DNA of 64,000 nucleotides from an uncultured Nocardioides sp. (lineage in GTDB: Bacteria > Actinomycetota > Actinomycetes > Propionibacteriales > Nocardioidaceae), in assembly GCF_947488025.1 (NCBI RefSeq), contig NZ_CANKYS010000002.1:62001-126000 (forward strand). The letters are read 5' to 3'. The notes below the pieces were generated by a model, which ran no database searches, was not told where the DNA came from, and worked only from the letters and a program-made list of their open reading frames with translations. This document shows positions 44,488-52,963 of this stretch, in pieces. Position numbers and translations under genes: made by a program. Positions within the stretch are counted from its first letter, which is position 1, and each line of letters begins with the position of its first letter.

Positions 44488-44777
44488 CAGTGGTCCTTCT
44501 CTGCGTCGGTGGTTGAGGGGCGAGCGGTGCGAGCCTCGAAACCACTCGAGAGCTCGGGTGGTCCATGGGGCCTCAGCCCGAGCTGCTCGCGCAACTCGGT
44601 TTCGCGCTCGGTGCGGCCCTGCTGGACCTCCTCGGCGAAGACCCGGGCACCGGCCTGCCAGCCGCGGACCCGGTCGCGCAGGCCGTCGGCGGTGAGGGAC
44701 TCGGCGGCGCGGCGGGCGCGGGCAGCGGCGTACACCCCGACCCCCGCCCCGGCGACGAACCAGAGAGGGCGACCCAT
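44487..44777 (-). CDS. small membrane-anchored protein (DUF6167-like)
   Basis: A 96-residue protein with an N-terminal hydrophobic segment (GRPLWFVAGAGVGVYAAARA, residues 2-21) followed by an Arg/Glu helix. It sits directly before alaS and shares one base with it. Proteins of this kind are common there in actinobacteria; function unknown. The C-terminal ~18 residues are encoded by a REP-like element (44509-44545), so the tail may be non-native. Confidence 0.8.
   Translation of the reverse strand: MGRPLWFVAGAGVGVYAAARARRAAESLTADGLRDRVRGWQAGARVFAEEVQQGRTERETELREQLGLRPHGPPELSSGFEARTARPSTTDAEKDH
44509..44545. repeat. REP-like palindromic element in the alaS-upstream gene
   Basis: GTGGTT-GAGG at the left end pairs with CCTC-g-AAACCAC at the right end around a GC-rich centre containing two GCGAGC copies. 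Same GGTT...AACC outer arms as the element in alaS. It lies in the last codons of the small gene, just before alaS. Confidence 0.55.
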
Positions 44778-45280
44778 CAGGCGACGTCCTCCCGCACGGC
44801 TGCGCGCTCGCGGGCGCGGAACTCACGCAGGGCCTGCTTCATCTCCGCGCGGCGCTCGCGTCCGGCGACCCTGGTCTCCTGCCGCACCGCGAACCGGATC
44901 CGGTTGCGCGTCTCGGGCGACAGGGCGCGGCGCAGGCCGTGGGTCCAGCCGGCGGCCTTCACCACCGTCTCGCGCGCGACGATGTCGGTGAAGAGCCGGC
45001 CGTCGGTGGGCCGGGCCACGGGCACCGCCGCAGCGGCACCGGGTGCCTCGTCGGGCTCGTCGTCGGACGCTCCCACCTCGGTGATCACGAAGGCGGTCGT
45101 GCCGCTGTCGGCGACGGGGGGCGCCTGGGCGGCGGGGGTCGACACCAGGGCGACACGCTCGGCCAGCGACGACACCAGCGCCTCGGCGCGGCGGGCGCGG
45201 CGCTGCGCGAGCAGGGCGACGACGAGCGCCACCAGCGCCACCGCACCGGCTGCCGCCAGCCCCACCTGCTCGTTCGTCAC
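44777..45280 (-). CDS. membrane-anchored coiled protein (DUF948-like)
   Basis: A 167-residue protein with one N-terminal helix (VGLAAAGAVALVALVVALLA), then a helical, Ala-rich stretch and a basic C terminus (RRAEMKQALREFRARERAAV). First gene of the alaS operon. GTG start 7 nt after TAGGCT, so leaderless. It resembles the DUF948-type gene that precedes alaS in other actinobacteria; function unknown. Confidence 0.75.
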   Translation of the reverse strand: MTNEQVGLAAAGAVALVALVVALLAQRRARRAEALVSSLAERVALVSTPAAQAPPVADSGTTAFVITEVGASDDEPDEAPGAAAAVPVARPTDGRLFTDIVARETVVKAAGWTHGLRRALSPETRNRIRFAVRQETRVAGRERRAEMKQALREFRARERAAVREDVA

Positions 45281-45287
45281 GGCGCCG

Positions 45288-45293
45288 AGCCTA
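45288..45293 (-). promoter_or_regulatory. -10 box of the alaS-aroQ operon
   Basis: TAGGCT on the minus strand ends 7 nt before the GTG at 45280, consistent with a leaderless start for the 10-kb operon. Confidence 0.6.
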
Positions 45294-45299
45294 CAAGCC

Positions 45300-46970
45300 T
45301 CATGGGATCGAGAGGTCACCCGTCGGGCGCACCCGCAGCCAGCGGAACCCGTAGCCGTCCAGCGCCACGCGCGTCGTCGCGGCCCCGGTCACCACCTCCT
45401 CGGCCATCAGGTCCACCGCCTCGAGGTCCTCGTCGCGCGGATCGACCGGTACGTCGACGACGACGGGCTCGGCACCGAGGTTGTGCACCGTCACGACGGC
45501 GCTGCCGTCGAGCTGGCACCGCTGCACCAGCACCTGGGCGGACGGCTGCTCGACCACGCTCCACGTCCCCCACCCCAGCTCGGGACAGGTGCGCCGGATG
45601 CTGATCAGCTTGCGCATGAAGCTCCACAGCGACTCCGGGTCGTGCATCTGCGACACGACGTTGACGTGCTCGGGCCCGTAGGCGTCCGGAACGACCCGCT
45701 GCACGAGACGGGAGGGTGCGGCGGTGGAGAACCCGCCGTTGCGCCCGCCGCTCCACTGCATCGGGGTGCGTACGGCCATGCGGCCTTCGGCCTCGAGGTC
45801 CTCGCCCATGCCGATCTCCTCGCCGTAGTAGAGCGTCGGCGTGCCGGGGAGGGAGAACATCAGGCTGTAGGCCATCCGGATCCGACGGGGGTCGCCGCCG
45901 AGCATGGTGGGGAGCCGCCGCTTCAGGCCGCGGTCGTAGAGCTGCATCTCCGGCTCCGGCCCGAAGGCCGCGAAGACCTCCTGGCGCTCGGCGTCGGAGA
46001 TCTTGTCGAGGGTGAGCTCGTCGTGGTTGCGCAGGAACGTCGCCCACTGGCAGGTGGCCCCGATGGCCGGGCGTTCCTCGAGCGCGGTGACGATCGGACC
46101 TGCGTCCTCCCTGGCCAGCGCGAGGTAGGTCGCCTGCATCCCGATGAAGTCGAACTGCATCTGCAGCTCGTCGGCCGCCTCGCCGCCGAAGAACGCCAGC
46201 TGCTGCGCGTGCGCCAGGTTGACCTCGCCCAGCATCATCGCGTGGCCGGCGCGACGGTTGAGGAAGCTGCGGATGGTCCGCATCAGCTCGTGCGGGTCGA
46301 CGACCAGCGCCGGGTCACCGATGTTCTTCGCGTTCTGCTCCAGGAACGGGATGCCGTCGACCCGGAAGCCGTCGAACCCCAGCTCCAGCCAGAACCCGAC
46401 GACCCGCAGGATCTCATCGACCACCTCGGGGTTGGCGAGGTTGAGATCGGGCTGGTGCTTGTAGAAGTTGTGGAGGTACCACTCCCCCGTGCGGTCGTCG
46501 AGCTCCCAGATGGAGTCCTCCCGGTCGGGGAAGACGACGAGCTTCGACGTGTCCGGGGGCTCGGTGTCACGCCAGACGTAGTGGTCGCGATAGCGGTTCG
46601 ACGTGCTGCGCCGCGCCGCCTGGAACCACGGGTGCCGGTCGGAGGTGTGGTTGACCACCAGGTCGGCGATCACGTTGATGCCGCGGTCGTGCGCGGTGCG
46701 GATCACCTCGACCAGCTGGCCGTGGTTGCCCAGGCGCGGGTCGACGCCGTAGAAGTCGGTCAGGTCGTAGCCGTCGTCGCGGTCCGGGCTGGGATAGAAC
46801 GGCATGAGCCACAGGCAGGTGATGCCGAGCTCGGCGAGGTAGTCGATGCGCTGCGCCAGGCCCTCCAGGTCGCCGGTCCCGTCGCCGTCGGCGTCGTAGA
46901 AGGTCTCGACGTCGAGGCAGTAGATCACTGCGCTCTTCCACCACAGGTCGCTCGTGTCGGTCACTCTCAC
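45300..46970 (-). CDS. GH13 alpha-glucan enzyme, trehalose-synthase-like
   Basis: A 556-residue (beta/alpha)8 GH13 protein. Conserved regions: VNHTSDRHPW (I), GFRVDGIPFL (II, nucleophile Asp), MLGEVNLA (III, acid Glu) and FLRNHDELTL (IV, Asp). The NHDEL form and FYKHQPDLNLANPEV are typical of trehalose synthase or trehalose hydrolase-like enzymes, so maltose-trehalose interconversion is the best guess. There is no maltokinase fusion. GTG start (46970 or 46964). It follows the LLM-type oxidoreductase, a pairing seen with TreS. Confidence 0.85.
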   Translation of the reverse strand: MRVTDTSDLWWKSAVIYCLDVETFYDADGDGTGDLEGLAQRIDYLAELGITCLWLMPFYPSPDRDDGYDLTDFYGVDPRLGNHGQLVEVIRTAHDRGINVIADLVVNHTSDRHPWFQAARRSTSNRYRDHYVWRDTEPPDTSKLVVFPDREDSIWELDDRTGEWYLHNFYKHQPDLNLANPEVVDEILRVVGFWLELGFDGFRVDGIPFLEQNAKNIGDPALVVDPHELMRTIRSFLNRRAGHAMMLGEVNLAHAQQLAFFGGEAADELQMQFDFIGMQATYLALAREDAGPIVTALEERPAIGATCQWATFLRNHDELTLDKISDAERQEVFAAFGPEPEMQLYDRGLKRRLPTMLGGDPRRIRMAYSLMFSLPGTPTLYYGEEIGMGEDLEAEGRMAVRTPMQWSGGRNGGFSTAAPSRLVQRVVPDAYGPEHVNVVSQMHDPESLWSFMRKLISIRRTCPELGWGTWSVVEQPSAQVLVQRCQLDGSAVVTVHNLGAEPVVVDVPVDPRDEDLEAVDLMAEEVVTGAATTRVALDGYGFRWLRVRPTGDLSIP

Positions 46971-47002
46971 CGGACCAGACAAGCAGACACCGGACGTCGG
47001 CG

Positions 47003-47959
47003 TCAGCCCCGGAGGGCGGGGAGGACGTGCTCGCCGAAGGTGTCGAGGAAACCCTCCTGCTGCTGGCCCACGAAGTGGAGGTAGACGTCGTCGAAGCCCA
47101 CGGAGGCCAGCTCGGCGATCCGGTCGCGGTGCCACGCGAGGTCATCAGACACCTCGACGGCGCCGCGCACCGCCTCCATGTCGACGTGCTCGGCCATGAC
47201 GTCGAACCCCTCCGGGGTCTCGGTGTCCCAGTTCACCGGCTCGGTGAAGACGTTGCTGCGCCACTGGTCGAAGGCGATGGCGTTCGCCTCCTCGCTCGTC
47301 GGAGCCCACGACAGGTGCACCTGGAGCGCGAGCGGTCCACGGCCGCCCGCGTCGCGATAGGCCGCCACGATGTCGCGCAGCACGTCGACGGGCTGGTTGA
47401 TCGTGACGAGACCGTCGGCCCACGCGGCCACCCTCGCAGCGGACGGGACGGACACCGCCGGGCCGATGAGGCGGGGCCGCACCGCCGGGACGTCCCAGAG
47501 GCGCGCCCGATCGACAGTGATGAGACCGTCGTGGCTGACCTCCTCGCCGTCGAGCAGGCGCTGGATCACCTCGACGCACTCCTCGAGCCGTCGGGTCCGC
47601 ACCTCCTTCCGGGGCCACCGCTCACCGGTGATGTGCTCGTTGCTGGCCTCGCCACTCCCCAACGCGGTCCAGAACCGCCCGGGGAACATCTCCGCGAGGG
47701 TGGCGATCTTCTGCGCCACGACGGCGGGGTGGTAGCGCTGACCCGGGGCGCACACGCAGCCGAGCTCGAGCCCTGTCGTGGCGAGCGCCGCCCCCAACCA
47801 GGACCAGGCATAGCCGGAGTGACCCTGCCGGCGGCTCCAGGGGCCGAAGTGGTCCGAGCACATGGCCATGTCGAACCCGGCCCGCTCGGCGTGCTGAACA
47901 TCGGTGAGCAGCTGCGACGGCGCGATCTGCTCGTGGGAGGCGTGGAATCCGAGGCGCAT
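47003..47959 (-). CDS. LLM-class flavin oxidoreductase (TIGR03885-like)
   Basis: A 318-residue luciferase-like TIM-barrel protein. RLGFHASHEQIAPSQLLTDV at the start, SDHFGPWSRRQGHSGYAWSW, LGSGEASNEHITGERWP and the C-terminal VYLHFVGQQQEGFLDTFGEHV are characteristic. Several LLM enzymes use F420; TIGR03885 members may use another flavin. Lies 18 nt after rarA and just before the GH13 gene, suggesting one transcript. Substrate unknown. Confidence 0.85.
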   Translation of the reverse strand: MRLGFHASHEQIAPSQLLTDVQHAERAGFDMAMCSDHFGPWSRRQGHSGYAWSWLGAALATTGLELGCVCAPGQRYHPAVVAQKIATLAEMFPGRFWTALGSGEASNEHITGERWPRKEVRTRRLEECVEVIQRLLDGEEVSHDGLITVDRARLWDVPAVRPRLIGPAVSVPSAARVAAWADGLVTINQPVDVLRDIVAAYRDAGGRGPLALQVHLSWAPTSEEANAIAFDQWRSNVFTEPVNWDTETPEGFDVMAEHVDMEAVRGAVEVSDDLAWHRDRIAELASVGFDDVYLHFVGQQQEGFLDTFGEHVLPALRG

Positions 47960-47977
47960 GTCGCCACCGTAGCCGCG

Positions 47978-49345
47978 TCAGCCACCCCGCACGATGCGTC
48001 GTACGCGCTCCCAGCGTTCCTTCACCCCGGCCTCGGCCCCCAGCGCCGTCGGCCGGTAGTAGCTGGCGTCGACGAGGACGTCGGGGAGGTACTGCTGCTC
48101 GGCCACGCCGTAGGGCTCGTCGTGCGGGTAGGCGTAGCCCTTGCCGTGGCCGAGGTCCTTGGCGCCTCCGTAGTGCGCGTCGCGCAGGTGGGCGGGTACC
48201 TGGCCGATCTTGCCGGCCCGCACGTCGGAGATCGCTGCGTCGATCGCGGTGATCACCGCGTTGGACTTGGGCGCGACGGCGAGGTGGATGGTGGCCTGCG
48301 CGAGGTTGATCCGGGCCTCGGGCATGCCGATCAGCTGCACGGCCTGAGCCGCAGCGACGGCCGCCTGCAGCGCGGTCGGGTCAGCCAGGCCGACGTCCTC
48401 GCTCGCGTGCACGACCAGGCGCCGGGCGATGAACCGCGGGTCCTCCCCCGCCTCGATCATGCGCGCGAGGTAGTGCAGCGCGGCGTCGGGGTCGGAGCCG
48501 CGGATGGACTTGATGAAGGCGGAGATGACGTCGTAGTGCTGATCGCCCTGCCGGTCGTAGCGCACGGCGGCCTGGTCGACGGCGGTCTCGGCGGTGGCGA
48601 GGTCGATCGCGGCGTGACCGTTGCTCGCCGCGGCACCGGCGGCTGCCTCGAGGTAGGTCAGGGCACGCCGCGCGTCACCGCCCGCCAGTCGTACGAGGTG
48701 GGCGCGGGCGTCCTCGTCGAGCGTGGTGCCGCCGGCCAGCCCGCGCTCGTCGGCCAGTGCCTGGTCGATCACCTCCGCGACGTCGTCGTCGGTGAGCGAC
48801 TGCAGCCGCAGCAACAGGCTGCGCGACAGCAGCGGGCTGATGACGGAGAAGAAGGGGTTCTCGGTGGTGGCGGCGATCAGGGTGACCCACCGGTTCTCCA
48901 CCCCGGGCAGCAGCGCGTCCTGCTGGGCCTTGGTGAAGCGGTGCACCTCGTCGACGAACAGGACGGTCTCCTGCCCACCCCGGGCGAGCTCGGCGCGGGC
49001 GCCGTCGATCGCGGCGCGCACCTCCTTCACGCCCGCGGCGACGGCCGACACCTCCACGAACCTGCGCCGCGTCTGCTGGCTCACGATCGCCGCGATGGTC
49101 GTCTTGCCGGTGCCCGGGGGTCCCCAGAGCAGCAGCGACATCGACTGGTCGCCCTCGATCAGCCGGCGCAGCGGTGAGCCCGCGGCCCGCAGCTGCTGCT
49201 GACCGACGAGCTCGTCGATCGTGCGCGGACGCATCCGCACGGCCAGGGGCGCCGAGGCATGGGTGTTGGCACCGAGCGAACCGGCGCTGGGTACGGCTCC
49301 GGGCGCGGGTTGCCCCGCGCCCGGAATCTCGAACAAGCCGTCCAC
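47978..49345 (-). CDS. rarA: replication-associated recombination ATPase RarA
   Basis: A 455-residue AAA+ ATPase (MgsA/WRNIP1 family). Walker A is [11 protein letters not shown] (about 56-66), Walker [11 protein letters not shown], then [10 protein letters not shown] (sensor) and the C-terminal oligomerisation domain with [10 protein letters not shown] and [15 protein letters not shown]. It acts at stalled forks. GTG start; a GATACT box ends 7 nt upstream. Possibly first gene of rarA-LLM-GH13. Confidence 0.95.
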   Translation of the reverse strand: MDGLFEIPGAGQPAPGAVPSAGSLGANTHASAPLAVRMRPRTIDELVGQQQLRAAGSPLRRLIEGDQSMSLLLWGPPGTGKTTIAAIVSQQTRRRFVEVSAVAAGVKEVRAAIDGARAELARGGQETVLFVDEVHRFTKAQQDALLPGVENRWVTLIAATTENPFFSVISPLLSRSLLLRLQSLTDDDVAEVIDQALADERGLAGGTTLDEDARAHLVRLAGGDARRALTYLEAAAGAAASNGHAAIDLATAETAVDQAAVRYDRQGDQHYDVISAFIKSIRGSDPDAALHYLARMIEAGEDPRFIARRLVVHASEDVGLADPTALQAAVAAAQAVQLIGMPEARINLAQATIHLAVAPKSNAVITAIDAAISDVRAGKIGQVPAHLRDAHYGGAKDLGHGKGYAYPHDEPYGVAEQQYLPDVLVDASYYRPTALGAEAGVKERWERVRRIVRGG

Positions 49346-49352
49346 GCCGGGA

Positions 49353-49358
49353 AGTATC
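49353..49358 (-). promoter_or_regulatory. possible -10 of rarA
   Basis: GATACT on the minus strand, 7 nt before the GTG. It deviates from TAnnnT at position 1, so it may be weak or the gene may also be read from opp. Confidence 0.35.
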
Positions 49359-49382
49359 CCCCGACCGCGTCAGGCGGCGGCC

Positions 49383-50711
49383 TCAGGCCCCCGTGGTCTG
49401 CTTGGACTCCAGGTCGTACCAGGTCTTCTCGTAGCCCGGGATGGTGAGCTGCTCGTTGGTCGGCGTGGCACCCGGAACCGGGCTGCCCTGGTCGTCGACG
49501 GCGAGCAGGTCGGTGGTGACCGGGGTCGCCGGGTGGGCACCCAGCTCGCCGGCGAAGTGGCAGGCCACCTTGTGGCGCTTGCCGATCTGCAGGAGCGGCG
49601 GCTCGACCTTCGCGCAGATCTCCTGGGCGAACTGGCACCGGGTGCGGAACCGGCACCCCGACGGCGGGTTGATCGGGCTGGGCACGTCACCCTCGAGCCG
49701 GATGCGCTCGCGCCGACCACCGATGGCGGCCTGCTTCACGTCGGGCACGGCCGAGAGCAGCGCCTGCGTGTACGGGTGGTGGGCGTGGCCGTAGATGGTC
49801 TCGCGGTCACCGATCTCGACGATCTTGCCGAGGTACATCACGGCCACCTCGGGGCAGAAGTGACGCACCACCGCGAGGTCGTGGGCGATGAACAGGAACG
49901 CGATGTCGAATTCCTTCTGCAGGTCCTGCAGCAGGTTGACGACCTGCGCCTGGATCGACACGTCGAGGGCCGAGACCGGCTCGTCGGCCACCAGGAGCTT
50001 GGGGTTGAGGGTGAGCGCCCGCGCGATGCCGATGCGCTGGCGTTGGCCGCCGGAGAACTCGTTGGGGTAGCGGTTGTAGTGCTCCGGGTTGAGGCCCACG
50101 ACCTCGAGCAGCTCCTGCACCCGCGACAGGATCTTGTTCTTCGGCACGACGTTGTGGACCGCGAGCGGCGCCCCCACGATCGAGCCGACGGTGTGACGGG
50201 GGTTGAGCGAGGTGTAGGGGTCCTGGAAGATCATCTGCACGTCGCGGCGCAGGGGTCGCATCTCGCGGTTGGAGAGCTTGGCCAGGTCCTGGCCCTCGAA
50301 CATCATCGATCCGCCGGTCGGCGTGTAGAGGCGCGTGATCAGCCGACCGGTCGTGGACTTGCCGCAACCGGACTCGCCGACCAGGCCGAGCGAGCCGCCG
50401 CGCGGCACCTGGAACGACACCCCGTCCACCGCCTGCACGTGGCCGACCGTGCGCCGGACCAGGCCGGAGGACTTCACGGGGAAGTACATCTTGAGGTTGT
50501 CGACGCTGATGATGGGCTCGGCGTCGGGGTCGAGCGCGGTGGCGACGTGCCCGTGCTCGGCCAGCGCGTGGAAGTCCGGCGACTCGCGGGACGCCTCGTG
50601 ATCGTCCACGACGTCGGTGTGGTGCGACAGGTCGCGATCGCCCGTCTCCGCAGCATTGGCACCGACCTCGCTGGCGTCGACCGCCACCTTCGCGTTGGGG
50701 TCCTGGCTCAT
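49383..50711 (-). CDS. oppF: oligopeptide ABC transporter ATP-binding protein F
   Basis: A 442-residue ATPase. An acidic extension of about 65 residues precedes the core. Walker A is [12 protein letters not shown], the signature FSGGQRQR and Walker [13 protein letters not shown]. The oligopeptide C-terminal region has the family's Cys cluster ([17 protein letters not shown]), which may bind an Fe-S cluster. Pairs with OppD. The ATG overlaps the oppD stop (ATGA). Confidence 0.93.
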   Translation of the reverse strand: MSQDPNAKVAVDASEVGANAAETGDRDLSHHTDVVDDHEASRESPDFHALAEHGHVATALDPDAEPIISVDNLKMYFPVKSSGLVRRTVGHVQAVDGVSFQVPRGGSLGLVGESGCGKSTTGRLITRLYTPTGGSMMFEGQDLAKLSNREMRPLRRDVQMIFQDPYTSLNPRHTVGSIVGAPLAVHNVVPKNKILSRVQELLEVVGLNPEHYNRYPNEFSGGQRQRIGIARALTLNPKLLVADEPVSALDVSIQAQVVNLLQDLQKEFDIAFLFIAHDLAVVRHFCPEVAVMYLGKIVEIGDRETIYGHAHHPYTQALLSAVPDVKQAAIGGRRERIRLEGDVPSPINPPSGCRFRTRCQFAQEICAKVEPPLLQIGKRHKVACHFAGELGAHPATPVTTDLLAVDDQGSPVPGATPTNEQLTIPGYEKTWYDLESKQTTGA

Positions 50712-51805
50712 CGGGTCTCCTCGGCGAGGTCGGGGGCGATCTCCGGCAGCACTTCCGTCTGGTAGATCTCCTGGGGGTTGGGCAGGTGGCACCGCTTGAG
50801 GTGACCGGCGCGGTTGCTCGCCGACGTGAGCTCGGGCAGCTCGGTGACGCACAGGTCGCCGGGCACCTTGCCCCGGTGGGCGCACCGAGGGTGGAAGGAG
50901 CAGCCCGACGGCGGCTTGAGCAGGCTCGGCGGGTTGCCCGGGATCGGGATGAGGCGCGCGTCGGTGGACGCACCGACCTCGGGGATGCTGGAGAGGAGAC
51001 CCCACGAGTAGGGCATCTCGGGCTTGGTGAGGATCTCCTTGGTGGTGCCGAACTCCACGCAGCGGCCGGCGTACATCACGAGCACGTCGTCAGCCATCTC
51101 GGCGATGACGCCGAGGTCGTGGGTGATGATGATGACCGCCGAGTTGAACTCGCGCTGCAGGTCCTGCAGCAGGTCGAGGATCTGCGCCTGGACCGTCACG
51201 TCGAGCGCGGTGGTCGGCTCGTCGGCGATCAGCAGCGACGGGTCGTTGATCAGGCCCATCGCGATCATGGCGCGCTGGCGCATGCCGCCGGAGAACTGGT
51301 GGGGGAAGTCGTCGACGCGACGGTCGGGCTGCGGGATGCCGACGCGGTCGAGCATCTCGATCGCCCGGCGACGTGCGTCGCGCTTGGACGCCTTGGGGTG
51401 GTGCATCGCGTAGCCCTCGGCGAGCTGGTCGCCGACCCGGTAGAACGGGTGCAACGCGGCCAGGGCGTCCTGGAAGATCATCGCCATCGAGTTGCCGCGC
51501 AGCTTGCGCATGCGGCTCTCGGCGAGCCCGACGACCTCGGTGCCGCCCACGCGGATGGAGCCGGTGATCTCGCTCGACTTCGCGTCGTGCAGGCCCATCA
51601 CCGCCATGCTGGAGACGGACTTGCCGGAGCCGGACTCGCCCACGATGCCGAGCGTCTTGCCCAGCTCGACCGAGTAGCTCAGCCCCTTCACGGCCTGCAC
51701 GGGTCCGTCCTGCGTCGGGAACGTCACCGTGAGGTCCTCCACCTGGAGGAACGGTCCGTCGACGTCGCTGGCGGGAGCGGCGGACGAGGGGGACGTGATG
51801 GTCAC
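50708..51805 (-). CDS. oppD: oligopeptide ABC transporter ATP-binding protein D
   Basis: A 365-residue ATPase. Walker [12 protein letters not shown], signature FSGGMRQR, Walker [13 protein letters not shown]; the C-terminal domain has [14 protein letters not shown] and further Cys. Powers peptide uptake with OppF. GTG start with GTGAGG upstream; it overlaps the oppB stop by 4 nt. Confidence 0.93.
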   Translation of the reverse strand: MTITSPSSAAPASDVDGPFLQVEDLTVTFPTQDGPVQAVKGLSYSVELGKTLGIVGESGSGKSVSSMAVMGLHDAKSSEITGSIRVGGTEVVGLAESRMRKLRGNSMAMIFQDALAALHPFYRVGDQLAEGYAMHHPKASKRDARRRAIEMLDRVGIPQPDRRVDDFPHQFSGGMRQRAMIAMGLINDPSLLIADEPTTALDVTVQAQILDLLQDLQREFNSAVIIITHDLGVIAEMADDVLVMYAGRCVEFGTTKEILTKPEMPYSWGLLSSIPEVGASTDARLIPIPGNPPSLLKPPSGCSFHPRCAHRGKVPGDLCVTELPELTSASNRAGHLKRCHLPNPQEIYQTEVLPEIAPDLAEETR

Positions 51806-52812
51806 GAGAGCCTCACTCGGGGGTCGAGAATGCTGTAGACGACGTCGACAACGATGTTGGAGATGATGAGCACCGCGGCGCCGAACAGGGCGGTGGCCGA
51901 GACCACGGGCAGGTCCCGCTGGGAAACCGCCTGGAGGGCCCACAGTCCGATCCCGTCGATGTCGAAGATCCTCTCGGTGAAGATCGTACCGGCGAGCAGG
52001 GTGCCGAACTCGATGCCGAAGATCGTGATGACCGGGACCAGCGCTGCACGCAGCCCGTGCCGGTAGACCACCGAGTTGGAGGTCAGGCCCTTGGACTTCG
52101 CCGTACGGATGTAGTCCTCGTTGAGCACCTCGACCATCGATCCACGGGCGTAGCGGGTGTACTGGGTGCACCCGAAGGCGCCCAGCGCCAGCCAGGCGAG
52201 CAGCATCCCGCTGAACCACTTCGCTGGGTTCTCGGTGATCGGGAAGTAGCCGGTCTCGGCGAACAGGGGTATCTCCCAGCTGATGGTGAGGAACAACCAC
52301 GTCAGCAGGGCGAACAGGTAGTAGGGGATGGAGGAGATGACCAGGAAGCTCGAGACGAGTGCCTTGTCGGCCAGGGTCCCGCGTCTTCGGGCCGCGGCGA
52401 CGCCGATGGGGATGCCGAGGGCGAGGTAGAGGAACGCGCCGCCGATGGCCACCGAGAAGGTGGCGGGCATCCGGGTCTTCATCTCCTCGAACACCGGAGC
52501 CTTGGTCCGGTAGGAGTAGCCCAGGCACGGGGCGTCGCACTGGAACTTGGTGGTGCTGCCGAACTGGATCTCGCGCCCGGCCACGACACCCTTCATGAAC
52601 GTGCCGTACTCCTCGTACCACGCGTTGTTGAAGCCGAGGTTCTCGCGGAACACCTCGAGGCGCGCAGGCGTGCAGCGGTTGCTCGTGTCGTTGTCGCAGA
52701 TGGTCTGGGCGGGCTCCGACGGTCCGTACCAGAACAGCAGGAACACGCTCATCGAGATGAGGAAGAGGACGACCACGCCCGAGAGCAGGCGCTTGACGAC
52801 ATAGGCGAACAC
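51802..52812 (-). CDS. oppB: oligopeptide ABC transporter permease B
   Basis: A 336-residue permease with six membrane helices, beginning VFAYVVKRLLSGVVVLFLIS. A large extracytoplasmic loop (about 35-125) contains four Cys. The EAA-type loop is in the segment YIRTAKSKGLTSNSVVYRHGLR. GTG start (complement of 52810-52812) has GGAGGG 9 nt upstream. The 148-nt gap from oppA contains two structured elements. Confidence 0.92.
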   Translation of the reverse strand: MFAYVVKRLLSGVVVLFLISMSVFLLFWYGPSEPAQTICDNDTSNRCTPARLEVFRENLGFNNAWYEEYGTFMKGVVAGREIQFGSTTKFQCDAPCLGYSYRTKAPVFEEMKTRMPATFSVAIGGAFLYLALGIPIGVAAARRRGTLADKALVSSFLVISSIPYYLFALLTWLFLTISWEIPLFAETGYFPITENPAKWFSGMLLAWLALGAFGCTQYTRYARGSMVEVLNEDYIRTAKSKGLTSNSVVYRHGLRAALVPVITIFGIEFGTLLAGTIFTERIFDIDGIGLWALQAVSQRDLPVVSATALFGAAVLIISNIVVDVVYSILDPRVRLS

Positions 52813-52866
52813 GAGGGTTTCCCTCCGGGGGTTGTGAGCAGCTGCCGGCGGTGCCGGACACACGGT

Positions 52867-52901
52867 GGTGTGGGGGCCCCGGGTCACGGGACCCCCACAC
52901 C
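52867..52901 (-). terminator. strong intercistronic hairpin between oppA and oppB
   Basis: GGTGTGGGGG (52867-52876) and CCCCCACACC (52892-52901) are perfectly complementary; with inner pairs the stem reaches 14 bp and one mismatch. It could partly end transcription after oppA or protect its mRNA, so that more binding protein than permease is made. Confidence 0.65.
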
Positions 52902-52913
52902 GAGGTGGAGCGA

Positions 52914-52963
52914 GGTCGACTGATCCAGTCAGTCAGTCAGTCAGTCAGTCGACCACAGGATCA
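52914..52963 (-). other. interlocked inverted repeats around an (AGTC)6 tract
   Basis: GGTCGAC (52914-52920) pairs with GTCGACC (52948-52954), and TGATCC (52921-52926) pairs with GGATCA (52958-52963). The arms alternate, so the two stems exclude each other or form a pseudoknot. Between them lie six perfect AGTC copies (52927-52950). The last arm contains the oppA stop codon. Confidence 0.6.
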
